NCBI GenBank assembly: GCA_002699025.1
Contig: PABA01000034.1
Span: 1 to 42,363, forward strand
Length of the DNA stretch: 42,363 bases
Direction of reading: 5' to 3'
From: Sandaracinus sp.
GTDB lineage: Bacteria; Myxococcota_A; Polyangia; Polyangiales; Houyiibacteriaceae
This document shows positions 25,503 to 36,142 of this stretch, in pieces. A program made the position numbers and the translations under genes. How positions within the stretch are numbered: the stretch's first letter is position 1; the number at the start of each line of letters is the position of its first letter. Under the pieces are notes generated by a model. It searched no databases and had not been told where the DNA came from. It saw nothing but the letters and a program-made list of their open reading frames with translations.

Positions 25503-26656
25503 GGCACCTCCACCCGGACGCCGTCGATGGTGAGCTGGTCGCCCTCGAGGAGCACCACGGGCGCCGCGACCTTCTGGCGCCCGAGCTCGGCCGCCGCGCC
25601 CCGGTCGGGGGTGATCGTCGCGTGCCCGCCGGGGAAGCTCAGGGCCGCGGCGAGCCCCTCCAGGCGGAGCTCGCCCCGCCCGACGAGCGCCACGAGATCC
25701 CGGTCCAGCCCGTCCACGACCGTGACCCGGAGGCCCTCCCCCGCCGGCTCGACCTTCAGCGTGACGTCGTCGCCGAGGCCGATCTCGGTCCCGCCCTGCA
25801 CGCGCACCTCGCCCGCGACCGGGACGCCCCGGAGCAGCGTCCCGTTGCGGCTGTCGAGGTCCGTCACGATCAGGTCGTCGCCCTCGCGCCCGAGCCGCGT
25901 ATGCCGCCGGGACACGCTCGCCCCACGCACGACCAGGTCCGCGTCGCGCCCGACCTCGACCGCGTCCTCCCCGACGAAGCTCACGGCGCGCCCGTCGACG
26001 CGCAGCTCGAGGCGCCGGCTCGGCGGGAAGCGCCCCTCCAGCCGCCGCAGGAGATCCGCCACCGAGCGGTCCTCCGGCGCGAGCTCGATCGCGTCCCGGA
26101 GCGCCGTCCGCGCCTCGATCCGCGCGCCGACGGCCATGGCCATCTCGTAGTCGCCGATGAGCCGCCTCAGCCGCCGCTCGCGCCGTGCCTCCTCCGTCGT
26201 CTCCTCGAGGAGCGCCTCGAGCCGCTCCACGTCGCCGGCCGCCTGGAGGCAGCGGGCCATGTCCTCGTGCCGGCCCAGGATCTCGTAGGCCGTCGCCGCC
26301 TCCGAGGGCTTGCCCACCCGCTCGAGCCGGGCCGCCGCGTCCTCGAGGCGCCGCTTCTCGTCCGCCCCGTGGGCCCCGCGGCGTTGCGCCTCGTCCAGGA
26401 TGGCCAGGCCGATCTGCGCCTCCACCTCCTCCACGCGGGGGTGGTCCTCGGGGAGCCAGCGGAGCGCGTCGCGGTAGGCGTCGAGGCGGGCGTCGAGCTC
26501 CTCGGCCCGGGCGGCCGCGAAGAGGAGCGCGTTCGCGGCCTCCTCGGGCGCGTCGGCCTCGGCGTAGAGCGCCGCCGCCTCCCGGTACTCCCCCCGCCCC
26601 TCCGCGCGCCGCGCCCGCCGGTAGGCGCTGCTGAAGAGTCGCCGCATCAGGCTCAC
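25499..26656 (-). CDS. FHA domain protein with N-terminal TPR-like repeats
   Basis: 385 residues from GTG at 26656; an in-frame ATG at 26647 is an alternative. Residues about 10-200 are helical repeats of TPR character (GEYREAAALYAEADAPEEA, GRHEDMARCLQAAGDVERL). An FHA domain follows (about 216-310) with all phospho-threonine-binding hallmarks: VEVGRDADLVV, SVSRRHTRL, and DLDSRNGTLLRG. A second beta-rich module of about 70 residues ends the protein (LVALVGRGELRLEGL...LLEGDQLTIDGVRVEVP), perhaps a degenerate FHA-like or similar fold. FHA domains bind pThr peptides. The gene overlaps the kinase gene by 4 bp, indicating a signalling pair. It is divergent from pilB. Confidence 0.92.
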   Translation of the reverse strand: MSLMRRLFSSAYRRARRAEGRGEYREAAALYAEADAPEEAANALLFAAARAEELDARLDAYRDALRWLPEDHPRVEEVEAQIGLAILDEAQRRGAHGADEKRRLEDAAARLERVGKPSEAATAYEILGRHEDMARCLQAAGDVERLEALLEETTEEARRERRLRRLIGDYEMAMAVGARIEARTALRDAIELAPEDRSVADLLRRLEGRFPPSRRLELRVDGRAVSFVGEDAVEVGRDADLVVRGASVSRRHTRLGREGDDLIVTDLDSRNGTLLRGVPVAGEVRVQGGTEIGLGDDVTLKVEPAGEGLRVTVVDGLDRDLVALVGRGELRLEGLAAALSFPGGHATITPDRGAAAELGRQKVAAPVVLLEGDQLTIDGVRVEVP

Positions 26657-26877
26657 GGGTCGGACGGTAGCATCTTCGCGGCGTGGGCGTTCCGGCTCGG
26701 GTCGGGTTCGCGCCGCGTCTCCGTGAGCACGCTCGCGCGGCTTGCCTCCCGGGCCTCGCCCCCTCTGTCGGGCGTGGAGAAATGCTGTATGGTTTCACTC
26801 CGGTGGGGGACCCCACGGTCCCTCGTCCAGCCCCATCCCCCCACTCCCCAGGCCCGTTCCGCCGTCCCAGGAGACGC
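26657..26877. other. Divergent region between the FHA gene and pilB
   Basis: 221 bp. A TATGGT (26788-26793), about 85 nt before the pilB ATG, is the best -10 candidate on the plus strand, but no good -35 lies 16-18 bp upstream. Downstream, GTGGGG-GA-CCCCAC (26803-26816) could form a hairpin in the leader. The sigma-54 pattern GG-N10-GC was looked for and not found. The pilB ribosome site AGGAG is at 26869-26873. Confidence 0.3.
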
Positions 26878-28581
<1,704 letters not shown>

Positions 28582-28635
28582 TTTTGCGCTCGCTGGCGCT
28601 CGCTATTCGCTCCGGTCGTCGCTTCGCTCCTCCCT

Positions 28636-28653
28636 GCGCTGGCTTACCAGCGC
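28636..28653 (+). terminator. Hairpin downstream of pilB
   Basis: GCGCTGG-CTTA-CCAGCGC is a perfect 7-bp stem with a 4-nt loop, 55 nt after the pilB stop. There is no following T-run. It is the best terminator candidate for pilB. Confidence 0.4.
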
Positions 28654-28904
28654 CTCGCCGTGGCCGGCGAGAGCTCGGCCTCGCTGCGCTCGGTCGCGGT
28701 ACTGTGGTCGACGAACCAGCGGCCAGGCGCCTCTCCGCTGGGAGGGCTGCCGGGGTCCGACCCCGCGCGGGGGTGGCTGTCGCTCGGGTTCCCTGGGAAC
28801 GGCACCTTGGTTGCCTCGGTCGCTGGACGCTCCCTCGGTCGTCGCGTCGGGCGCGTGGGCTTCGCTTCCACCGCCTGAGCTCTGGTCGGCGCTTCGCGCC
28901 TCCT

Positions 28905-29165
28905 GCGCCTGAGTCGGCGCTGCGCGAGCTCCGGCCTGGACTGCTGCTCGGGCTCGATGCCTGGGCTGGCGCGCGGCTCGGGCTCGCTCATCGAGCTCCG
29001 GTGTGGCTGCTGTTTGGGCTGCGGCTCGGGCTCGCGGCTTGGGCTCTCTCCTCGAGCTGCGGCTCGGACTGCTGCTCGTGGCTCGGGCTCGGGCTCGACG
29101 CAGGGCTTCGTGCCGCGGCTCGGGGTCTCGGTTCGGGCTCCGCCGGGCTGCGGATTCGGGCTTCC
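28905..29165. repeat. Degenerate GGCTCGGGCT low-complexity array
   Basis: The array is dominated by GGCTCGGGCTCG, CTGCTCG, GAGCTGCGGCTCGG and similar words without a fixed period. It is the same word family as at 290-580. Both arrays lie just downstream of a gene's 3' end. Confidence 0.6.
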
Positions 29166-29251
29166 TGCTCGGGCACTCGGCTTCTCCCCCGCCCTCGGGA
29201 GGTCGTGCTCTCCCTTGCTCGTCTGTCGGCATTGCCCGGACGCCGAGCCCC

Positions 29252-29279
29252 TTGACTTCGCGGGACCGCGGAATAGGGT
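29252..29279 (+). promoter_or_regulatory. Sigma-70-like promoter of the cold-shock gene
   Basis: TTGACT (29252-29257) and TAGGGT (29274-29279) are separated by 16 bp, 88 nt ahead of the ATG at 29368. The leader of about 80 nt contains a GAGGG/CCCTC inverted repeat. A long structured leader is a known feature of cold-shock mRNAs. Confidence 0.5.
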
Positions 29280-29367
29280 CGGTTTTCGAGGGGTCCCTCG
29301 GGGGAACAACGAAGGGGCGCACACGCGCCTCGGCGACGAAGGGGCCCGCAACAAAGCAGGAGGGGAA

Positions 29368-29640
29368 ATGCCCGAAGAGCAGCTGCTCGTCGACGGCGCC
29401 GCGCAGGAGCGTGCGCCGATCGCTTCCGACGATGCTCCCGTGGTGGAGATCGGCGTCGTGAAGTGGTTCAACAACGCCAAGGGCTGGGGGTTCATCAGTC
29501 GCCAGGACGGCTCGGACGTCTTCGTCCACTACAGCCAGATCGACGGCGACGGCTACCGCACGCTCCGCCAGGGGCAAGAGGTCCGCTTCCGGCTGCGCGT
29601 CGGACCGCGCGGCCAGTTCGCGGAAGCCGTCCAAGTCTGA
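29368..29640 (+). CDS. Cold-shock domain protein (CspA family)
   Basis: 90 residues from ATG at 29368, preceded by a strong AGGAGG (29358-29363). The frame is open further upstream through the repeats, but this ribosome site fixes the start. The cold-shock domain occupies about 27-90, with RNP1 KGWGFI (38-43; Trp in place of the common Phe) and RNP2 VFVHY (51-55). A 25-residue acidic N-terminal extension (MPEEQLLVDG...) precedes it and is longer than in E. coli CspA. It probably binds single-stranded RNA/DNA as an RNA chaperone in the cytoplasm. It appears to be a single-gene unit, with its own promoter and a good terminator. Confidence 0.93.
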   Translation: MPEEQLLVDGAAQERAPIASDDAPVVEIGVVKWFNNAKGWGFISRQDGSDVFVHYSQIDGDGYRTLRQGQEVRFRLRVGPRGQFAEAVQV

Positions 29641-29690
29641 CGTCGGCCCGTCGGTCGCCCGCCCATCGGTCGCCTCGCGCGGCCCGCCAT

Positions 29691-29724
29691 GAAGGCGCCT
29701 CTCGCTTCGGGCGGAGGCGCCTTC
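29691..29724 (+). terminator. Terminator after cspA
   Basis: GAAGGCGCCT (29691-29700) pairs perfectly with AGGCGCCTTC (29715-29724) over 10 bp with a 14-nt loop, 50 nt after the cspA stop. The stem also works for pdxH on the other strand, although that gene ends 145 bp away. Confidence 0.6.
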
Positions 29725-29774
29725 CGCGTTCCGTCGCCCCGCCACCGGATCGGCGTCGGCGCGCGGGGCGACCA

Positions 29775-29808
29775 GGCAGCCGAGCTGGCAGCCGAGCTGG
29801 CAGCCGAG
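29775..29808. repeat. 12-bp tandem repeat
   Basis: GGCAGCCGAGCT is repeated twice exactly (29775-29786 and 29787-29798), followed by ten bases of a third copy. It lies downstream of pdxH. Confidence 0.75.
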
Positions 29809-29868
29809 CGCCGTGCCTCTGACCCTCTTTCGTGACGAGCTCGCCGCGGGCCGTCGGCCGATGCGAGC

Positions 29869-30450
29869 TCAGGGCGCCAGGCGCGTCCGCGACCAGCCCT
29901 CTCCCTCGCGCTCGTAGAGCTCCCGCTCGTGCAGCCGCGCCGGCCGGTCGAACCAGAGCTCGATGCGCTCGGGCCAGAGCCGGTAGCCGCCCCAATGCGC
30001 CGGCCGCGCCACGGGACCGCCCGCGAAGCGCGCCTCCACCTCCGCCAGCTTCGCCTCGAGCGTCTCGCGCCCCTCGATGGGCCGGCTCTGGTCGGAGGCC
30101 CAGGCGCCGAGCTGGCTCTCCCGGGGCCGCGAGTAGAAGTACTCGTCGGACTCGACCCCGGTCAGCCGCGCCGTCGGCCCCTCCACCCGCACCTGCACGC
30201 CCGTCTCCCACCAGTGGAAGGCCAGCGCCGCGTGCGGGTTCTCCTCGAGCTCGCGCCCCTTCCGGCTCTCGTAGTTCGTGAAGAAGACGAAGCCCCGCGC
30301 GTCGACCTCCTTGAGCAGCACGAAGCGGACGCTCGGCCGCCCGCGCCCGTCGGCGGTCGCCAGCGCGACCCGGGAGGCGTCGTGCGGGTCCGCGTCGACG
30401 GCCTGGGCGTAGAGTTCACGGAAGCGCTCGATGGGATCCGGGGTGCTCAC
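29869..30450 (-). CDS. pdxH: Pyridoxamine 5'-phosphate oxidase
   Basis: 193 residues from ATG at 30450. The enzyme oxidises pyridoxamine or pyridoxine 5'-phosphate to pyridoxal 5'-phosphate with FMN and O2. Visible blocks are RPSVRFVLLKEVDARGFVFF (39-57) and TNYESRKG (58-65), which contact FMN and phosphate, then HWWETGVQVRVEG, SRPRESQLGAWAS (107-119), WGGYRLWP (153-160), the RLHER catalytic-site segment (172-176), and the conserved terminal RLAP. It is slightly shorter than E. coli PdxH because the N-terminus is short, but all core segments are present. It is divergent from the giant TPR gene with 108 bp between starts. Confidence 0.96.
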   Translation of the reverse strand: MSTPDPIERFRELYAQAVDADPHDASRVALATADGRGRPSVRFVLLKEVDARGFVFFTNYESRKGRELEENPHAALAFHWWETGVQVRVEGPTARLTGVESDEYFYSRPRESQLGAWASDQSRPIEGRETLEAKLAEVEARFAGGPVARPAHWGGYRLWPERIELWFDRPARLHERELYEREGEGWSRTRLAP

Positions 30451-30558
30451 GGCGGGAACCTACCGCCTCATCGAACGGGGCGCCCGCCCGCGGCCTGGGA
30501 GGGCGCACACCGCTCCCCAAACCGGGCCAACACCGTGGTAGCGTCCGTGGGCTGCGCC

Positions 30559-33500
30559 ATGGATCCGCAGGCCGAACAGCTGATCGCGCGTCTCCGCGCC
30601 AACCCCGACGACCTCGACGCCTTCCACGCGCTGAAGGCGCACTACCAGCGTGTCGGGGATGCGCCCTCCCTCATCAACCTGCTCGAGGGGTGGGCCAAGC
30701 GGAGCCCCGACGGGCCGGCCTCGGCCACCGCGCTCCACGAGGCCGCCGAGCTCGCCCTCGAGTCCGTCGGCGACGCCGGCCGCGCCCAGACGCTCCTCGA
30801 GAAGGCCCTCGAGCGCGACCCGATGCACGCCGACGCCGCCCGCCGCCTCGCCGACATGCTCGAGCAGGCCGGAGACACGCGCCGCCTCCTCGAGCACCTC
30901 CAGCGTCGCGCCGCCACCCTCGCCCGGAGCGGCGACGCGCTGCAGCTCGCCGAGGTCGAGCACCGCCTCGGCCAGCTCTACGAGCACCAGTTCGCCCGCC
31001 CGGACCGGGCCATCGCCCACTACCGGAAGGCCTTCGAGGCCGACCCCTCGCTCGTCCCGGCCATCTATGCGGCGCGCGAGATCTACCGGAACGCCGGCAA
31101 CCTCAAGGCGGCCGCCACCCTCTTCGAGCTCGAGATCAAGGCCGAGCCCTCGCCCGAGCGGCGCGTCGCGCTCCTTCGAGAGCTCGCCCACGTCCGCGCC
31201 CAGGATCTGCACGACCTCCACGGCGCCATCGACGCGCTCGGGCGCGCCCTCGAGGCGGCGCCGACCGATCTCGCCGTCATGCACGAGCTGGCGAGCTTCC
31301 TCCTCCAGCGCGCGGAGCAGCGCGGCGACGGGCCCGCCTCCGCCCAGGAGCGCCAGCGCGCGGCGGACCTGATGTACCAGCTCGCCCAGTCGACGCCGCC
31401 GGACCACGCGATGGCCTATTGCGAGTCGGCCCTCGACGCCCAGCCCGCGCACGACGGCGCCCTCGAGCTCCTCGAGCGGCTCGCCGACGAGCACGGCCGC
31501 GACGACCTCCTCCCGCTCCGCTGGGTCGGCTACCTCCAGGCCGCCCCGGACGCGCCCAAGGCCAACGACCGGCGCAAGCGGCTCGGCTTCGCCTACCTCG
31601 AGGCCGGTCAGCCGGAGGACGCCATCATCTGCCTCGAGCCCCTCCTCGAGGCCGGCGACGCGGCCTCCGCCGAGGCCCTCGTCGACCTCTACCGGGAGCG
31701 CGGTCGCGACGCCGACGCCACCCGTGCCCTCGGCGTGGCCGTGGCGGGTCTGCCCCCCGAGCGGCGCCTGCCCCGGCTCCGGGAGATCGTCGACTCGCTC
31801 GTCGCCCAGGGCGAGGTGGACGCCGCCATGAGCCGGGCCCGCGAGATCCTCGCGCTCGAGCCGGGCGACGCCGAGGCGATGGGCTTCCTCGAGCAAGAGC
31901 TCCGCGCCCGGGAGGATCACGCCGGCCTGCGCGACCTCTTCCTCGAGGCCTCGCGCGCGCCGGGCGCGACCGTCGAGGAGAAGACCGCGCGGCTCCGGCA
32001 GGTCGCCGAGCTCAGCGAGGGCCCCCTCGAGGACGCCGAAGGCGCCATCGGAGCCTGGCGCGCCGTGGCCGCCCTCGACCCGACGAACGCGCCGGCGCAG
32101 GACGCCCTCGCCCGCCTCCTCCGGGAGGCCGGCCGCTGGGACGAGCTCGTGCAGGTGCTCGATCGCAAGGCCCTCACGGTCACCGATCCGGACGCGAAGG
32201 CGGACCTCCTCTTCGACCTCGCGACCCTCCACCGGGAGCACCGCGGGGACCACGCCGCGGCCGTGGGGGCGCTCCACGCGCTCCGTCAGCTCCGCCCCGA
32301 CGACACGCGGGCGCGCGACCTGCTCTGCGACGTGCTCCTCGAGACCGAGGACGTGCCCCAGGCCGTGCCTCTCCTCGAGGAGCGCATCGGGGACGCGCCG
32401 AGCCGGGAAGAGCGCGTGCGCCTGCTCGCCCTCCTCGCCCACACCTACGAGGAGCAGCTCCTCGACGACGAGCGCGCCTTCGCCACCAGCGCGCGCCTGC
32501 TCGACGAGGAGCCCTCGGACCTCGACGCCCTCGACCGCATGGAGCGCATCGACGCGCGCGGCGAGAACTTCAGCCGGCTCCTTGAGACGCTCTCCTACCG
32601 CGCCGAGGTCGTGCCCCAGGAGGAGCGCCCGGCGATCCTCATGCGCATCGCCGATCTCGCCGATCGGCAGCTCGGGGACCTCGACCGCGCGGCGGACTAC
32701 TACCAGCGCGCGCTCGACCTCGAGCCGGCGAGCGTCGAGGTCCTCGACGCGCTGGTGAACGTCTACGACCGGGCCGAGCGCTACCGCGACCTGGTCGTGC
32801 TGCTCCGCGAGCGCGCGAAGATGGAGCAGGAGCCGCGGGCCCGCGCCGAGCTCTACCGGCGCATCGCCCGGACCCTCGCCGACCGGGTGCAGAACGACGA
32901 CGCCGCGGCCGAGGCCTGGGAGAAGGTGCTCGAGGCCGGCGAGGACGAGGAGGCGCTCCGGGCGCTGAAGGTCCACGCCGAGCTCGCGGGCGAGACGGAG
33001 GCCCTCGAGGGCTGGGTCGCCCGGCTGATCGAGGTCGTGGCCGACGACCAGGAGCGCTGCGACCTCGTGCTCGAGCGCGCGGGCCTGCTCGAGGCGCTCG
33101 ATCGCGTGCCGGAGGCGGCCGCCGCCATCCGCGACGTGGCCCTCGCCCTCGAGCCCGAGCACCTCGGCGCGATGCAGCAGCTCGCGCGCTACTGCGAGCA
33201 GCTCGGGGACGAGGCCGGGCTCGCGGACGCCCTCGAGCGGCAGCTCGCGCTCCTCGAGGATCCGGGGCTCCGCCTGCCCCTCGCGCGGCGGCTCGCCGAT
33301 CTCTACGAGGGGTCCCTCGCCGACCCCGCCCGGGCCGTGGACGCGCTCTACGCCTGGGTCGAGGCGGACCCGACGGACGACGCGCCGCGGAGCCGGCTCG
33401 TACCGCTCCTCGAGGCGGCCGGTCGCCACGCCGAGCTCGTCGACGCGCTCGATGGGCTGGCGGCGCTGCAGGGCGATCGGGAGGAGGCGCGCCGGCTCGT

Positions 33501-36060
33501 GCGGCGCGCGGCGGAGGTGGCCTCGAGCGCCCTCGGTGACGTGGACGGCGCCTGGGCGCGGCTCGAGCCGCTCGTCGACGAAGACGAGGAGGCCGACCAG
33601 CAGCTCCGGGCCCTGGCCGACGCGCACGGCCGGCAGGCGGCGCTGGCCGAGCTCTTCGTGCGCCTCGCGAAGACCTCCGGCGGCCCCGAGGGGCAGCGGC
33701 GCCGCTGGACGGACGCGGCGCGCCTCTACGAGGGCGCGCTCGGCGACCCCCAGAAGGGCCTCGAGGCGATGCTGCGCGCCTACGCGACCGACCTCGCGAG
33801 CGAGGAGATGCTCGCCGAGGTCGACCGGCTCGCCGCCCGGGCGGGCGCCTGGGCGCGGCTCGCGCAGGTCTACGAGCGGCTGCTCCGCACGGTCGAGACG
33901 GCCAAGGCCAAGCGCAAGCTGCTCTTGCGCCACGCCGGCCTCCTCGACGAGGCGGGGATGGCGAGCGAGGCCCTCGACCGCGTGCTCCGGGCGAGCGCGC
34001 TGGTGCCCGAGGACGACGACGTGCTGGCGCGGGCCGAGGAGCTCGCGCCGCGCGCCGGGCGGGCCGACGAGCTGCTCATCGTGTACGAGCGGCGGAAGGC
34101 GAAGGCGGCCGACGACGCCGGCCGGGTCGACGCGCTCCTCCGCGCGGCGCGGCTCGGGGACGAGGGGCTCCGCGATCGGGATCGGGCCTTCGGCTACGTG
34201 GCCCAGGCGGTGGCGCTGACGGTCCGCTCGCCGGAGCTGACGCCGGTCGTGGAGGACGCGGTCCAGGCGATGGACGAGCGGCGGCCGGAGCTCGGCGCCG
34301 ACGACGCGCGGCGCACGCTGGTGCGCGTCTACCGCGGCCTGGCGGACGACGCCGAGGACGACCCGCGGGGAGGCGCGGAGCTGCTCCTGCGCGCGGCGCG
34401 GATGCTCGAGGAGGACCTCGGCGAAGCGCGCGAGGCCTTCGAGGTGACGAAGACGGCGGCGAGCTACGCCGCTCTCCCGCACGTGCTCGACGCGCTCGAG
34501 GCGCTGGCGGCCCGGATCGGGGGGGAGGAGGCGCTCGACGCCCACTTCGCGAAGCTCGTGGACGACGCCCTCGACTCGAACACGGCGGCCGAGCTGCTCT
34601 GGCGCCGCGGGCGCCTGCTCGAGGAGACGCTCCGCCGCTACGACGCGGCCGCCGACGTCTACGGGCGGCTCGTGCGCGTGCGGAAGGGCGACGTCGAGGC
34701 CGAGGACCGCTACCTCGGCTGCCTGCGCAAGGCCGGCAAGCACCAGGACCTGCTCGTCGCCCTCGATCGGCAGATCGGCCGGGCCGACTCGGACGCGCGC
34801 AAGGCGGATCTGCTGCGCGAGGTGGCGGCCGTCTGGGAGCGCGAGCTCAGCAACAAGTGGGAGGCGATCGACGCCTGGAAGAAGGTGCTCGCCCTCTTCC
34901 CCGACGACGCCGAGGCGAGCGAGGCGGTCAAGCGGCTCGGCGCCTCGACGCGGCGGCTCACGGCCGACGAGCTGGCGCGGCTCGACGAGTCGCAGGAAGC
35001 GCCGCTCGACGAGGTCACGGATCCCGGCGAGGAGCCCGCGGCGTCGACGGGCGGCGAGGTCATCTTCGGGGACGAGACGCCCCAGACCCCGGTCTTCGGG
35101 GACGAGACGCCCGAGAGCGCCGCGTTCGCGGACGAGACGACGAACGCACCCGACGGGCTCTCCCCCGTGGACAGCGCGCTGGCGGAGGGCGGCAACCCCT
35201 TCGCCGACGACGAGGCGGGCGTGACCGCGCCGGCGATGCCCTCGGCGGACGCGGAGGGCATCTTCGACCGGAGCAGCGAGGACCCCTACCCGGCCGAGGC
35301 CCACACCCACGTCGAGACCGACACGTCCCTCGACGACGAGTTCCCGAGCGTCGAGACGCCGGCGGAGCTCGAGCCGGCCGAGGCGGCGCTGGGGCTGGCC
35401 TACGACGAGACGCAGCCCGCCGGGGCCGCGGAGCTGGCCGACGAAGCGGACGTCGTGCCGGTGGACGACGACGAGGTCGAGCCCGTGCCCGTGCGGGGCG
35501 AAGGGCCCGCGGAGGCGCGGGAACCCATGCCGGCCGGGTCCATGCCGCACGAGCCGGTGTCGCACGAGCCCGTTTCACACGAGCCAGTGCCACACGAGCC
35601 AGTGCCCCTCGATGGCCCCGATCCCTTCGGCGGGGACGCGGATCCCTTCGGCGGCTCCGAGTATGCCGCCGGTGGCTCGCACGCGCCCTTCGGGGAGGTG
35701 GAGGCGCTGGCGACCGGGGACCTGCAGATGGTCGAGGGCGGACCGGCCCACGCGCCCCTCGGGGACGTGGAGGCGCTGGCGACCGGGGACGTGGAGCTGC
35801 TCGACGAGGAGCCCCTCCAGGTCGGTTCGGGTGAGGTGGAAGAGCTCGACGCGGAGCTCCTCGATGGGGCCGAGATGCTCGAGGACGCGGAGCTCCTCGA
35901 GGACGACGCGCTCGAGGAGATCGACGCCGACGACCTCCTCGAGGAGGCCCCGGCGCCCCGGCCCACGTCCATGCCGCCGCCCCCTCCCGCGGGCACGTCC
36001 ATGCCGCCGCCCCCGCCCTCGATGCCTCCGCCCCCGCCGGGCACGCCGCGCGAGGACTGA
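30559..36060 (+). CDS. Giant TPR protein with acidic, repeat-bearing, Pro-rich C-terminal tail
   Basis: 1833 residues from ATG at 30559. The frame is open further upstream but overlaps pdxH antisense. No signal peptide or membrane helix is evident, so it is probably cytoplasmic. Residues 1 to about 1480 are a long array of degenerate TPR/Sel1-like helix pairs (for example AQTLLEKALERDPMHADAARRLADML, and AADYYQRALDLEPASVEVLDALVNVYDR, each shown only in part). About 1480-1833 is a disordered acidic tail with short internal repeats: three FxDET blocks, four HEPV(S/P) units (1664-1683), two EALATGD units, acidic ELLEDxE runs, and finally MPPPPP clusters. Such Pro-rich tails occur in myxobacterial regulators and could bind SH3-like or GYF-like partners. 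No function can be assigned; a large scaffold is the most likely role. Confidence 0.85.
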   Translation: MDPQAEQLIARLRANPDDLDAFHALKAHYQRVGDAPSLINLLEGWAKRSPDGPASATALHEAAELALESVGDAGRAQTLLEKALERDPMHADAARRLADMLEQAGDTRRLLEHLQRRAATLARSGDALQLAEVEHRLGQLYEHQFARPDRAIAHYRKAFEADPSLVPAIYAAREIYRNAGNLKAAATLFELEIKAEPSPERRVALLRELAHVRAQDLHDLHGAIDALGRALEAAPTDLAVMHELASFLLQRAEQRGDGPASAQERQRAADLMYQLAQSTPPDHAMAYCESALDAQPAHDGALELLERLADEHGRDDLLPLRWVGYLQAAPDAPKANDRRKRLGFAYLEAGQPEDAIICLEPLLEAGDAASAEALVDLYRERGRDADATRALGVAVAGLPPERRLPRLREIVDSLVAQGEVDAAMSRAREILALEPGDAEAMGFLEQELRAREDHAGLRDLFLEASRAPGATVEEKTARLRQVAELSEGPLEDAEGAIGAWRAVAALDPTNAPAQDALARLLREAGRWDELVQVLDRKALTVTDPDAKADLLFDLATLHREHRGDHAAAVGALHALRQLRPDDTRARDLLCDVLLETEDVPQAVPLLEERIGDAPSREERVRLLALLAHTYEEQLLDDERAFATSARLLDEEPSDLDALDRMERIDARGENFSRLLETLSYRAEVVPQEERPAILMRIADLADRQLGDLDRAADYYQRALDLEPASVEVLDALVNVYDRAERYRDLVVLLRERAKMEQEPRARAELYRRIARTLADRVQNDDAAAEAWEKVLEAGEDEEALRALKVHAELAGETEALEGWVARLIEVVADDQERCDLVLERAGLLEALDRVPEAAAAIRDVALALEPEHLGAMQQLARYCEQLGDEAGLADALERQLALLEDPGLRLPLARRLADLYEGSLADPARAVDALYAWVEADPTDDAPRSRLVPLLEAAGRHAELVDALDGLAALQGDREEARRLVRRAAEVASSALGDVDGAWARLEPLVDEDEEADQQLRALADAHGRQAALAELFVRLAKTSGGPEGQRRRWTDAARLYEGALGDPQKGLEAMLRAYATDLASEEMLAEVDRLAARAGAWARLAQVYERLLRTVETAKAKRKLLLRHAGLLDEAGMASEALDRVLRASALVPEDDDVLARAEELAPRAGRADELLIVYERRKAKAADDAGRVDALLRAARLGDEGLRDRDRAFGYVAQAVALTVRSPELTPVVEDAVQAMDERRPELGADDARRTLVRVYRGLADDAEDDPRGGAELLLRAARMLEEDLGEAREAFEVTKTAASYAALPHVLDALEALAARIGGEEALDAHFAKLVDDALDSNTAAELLWRRGRLLEETLRRYDAAADVYGRLVRVRKGDVEAEDRYLGCLRKAGKHQDLLVALDRQIGRADSDARKADLLREVAAVWERELSNKWEAIDAWKKVLALFPDDAEASEAVKRLGASTRRLTADELARLDESQEAPLDEVTDPGEEPAASTGGEVIFGDETPQTPVFGDETPESAAFADETTNAPDGLSPVDSALAEGGNPFADDEAGVTAPAMPSADAEGIFDRSSEDPYPAEAHTHVETDTSLDDEFPSVETPAELEPAEAALGLAYDETQPAGAAELADEADVVPVDDDEVEPVPVRGEGPAEAREPMPAGSMPHEPVSHEPVSHEPVPHEPVPLDGPDPFGGDADPFGGSEYAAGGSHAPFGEVEALATGDLQMVEGGPAHAPLGDVEALATGDVELLDEEPLQVGSGEVEELDAELLDGAEMLEDAELLEDDALEEIDADDLLEEAPAPRPTSMPPPPPAGTSMPPPPPSMPPPPPGTPRED
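35548..35607 (+). repeat. 15-bp coding tandem repeat (HEPV-S/P)
   Basis: Four 15-bp units at 35548, 35563, 35578 and 35593 encode His-Glu-Pro-Val plus Ser or Pro. They are diverged at third positions only (CCGGTG, CCCGTT, CCAGTG), which suggests an old, selectively maintained peptide repeat. Confidence 0.8.
35680..35789 (+). repeat. Coding duplication around EALATGD
   Basis: A segment encoding HAP(F/L)G(E/D)VEALATGD is repeated at a distance of about 68-69 bp. Its 3' 24 bases (35698-35721 and 35766-35789) are identical, so this duplication is recent. Confidence 0.65.
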
Positions 36061-36142
36061 GCGCCGCGAGGAGGGTCGTCCGCGCGAGACGCCGCCGCGG
36101 TGACTTCGGCGAAGCTGGTCGACCCGGGCTGGGAGCGCGTCG

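Larger units (their letters stand above)
28582..29367. other. 786-bp gene-free region after pilB
   Basis: No believable gene is present. Open frames give low-complexity Arg/Pro/Ser proteins without domains. The stretch contains a hairpin just after pilB (28636-28653), the palindromes GTTCCC-T-GGGAAC (28788-28800) and GGGGT-CCG-ACCCC (near 28753), a GGCTCGGGCT-type array (about 28905-29165), and the cspA promoter (29252-29279). Confidence 0.6.
29641..29868. other. Convergent gap between cspA and pdxH
   Basis: 228 bp containing the cspA terminator (29691-29724) and a 12-bp tandem repeat (29775-29808). No gene was found. Confidence 0.5.

Noticed and set aside
26657-26877. Sigma-54 promoter for pilB
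   Set aside because: No GG-N10-GC with TGGC/TTGC context was found; GGAGAAATGC has the wrong spacing.
28603-29745. Minus-strand open frame across the pilB-cspA gap
   Set aside because: EPEPRA-type repeats derive from the GGCTCGGGCT array, and the frame overlaps cspA antisense.
30460-35565. Very long open frame on the minus strand, antisense to the giant TPR gene
   Set aside because: The plus-strand frame has real TPR helix patterns. The antisense product is Arg/Leu/Val/Gly-rich without domains, the usual result of biased third positions in GC-rich DNA.
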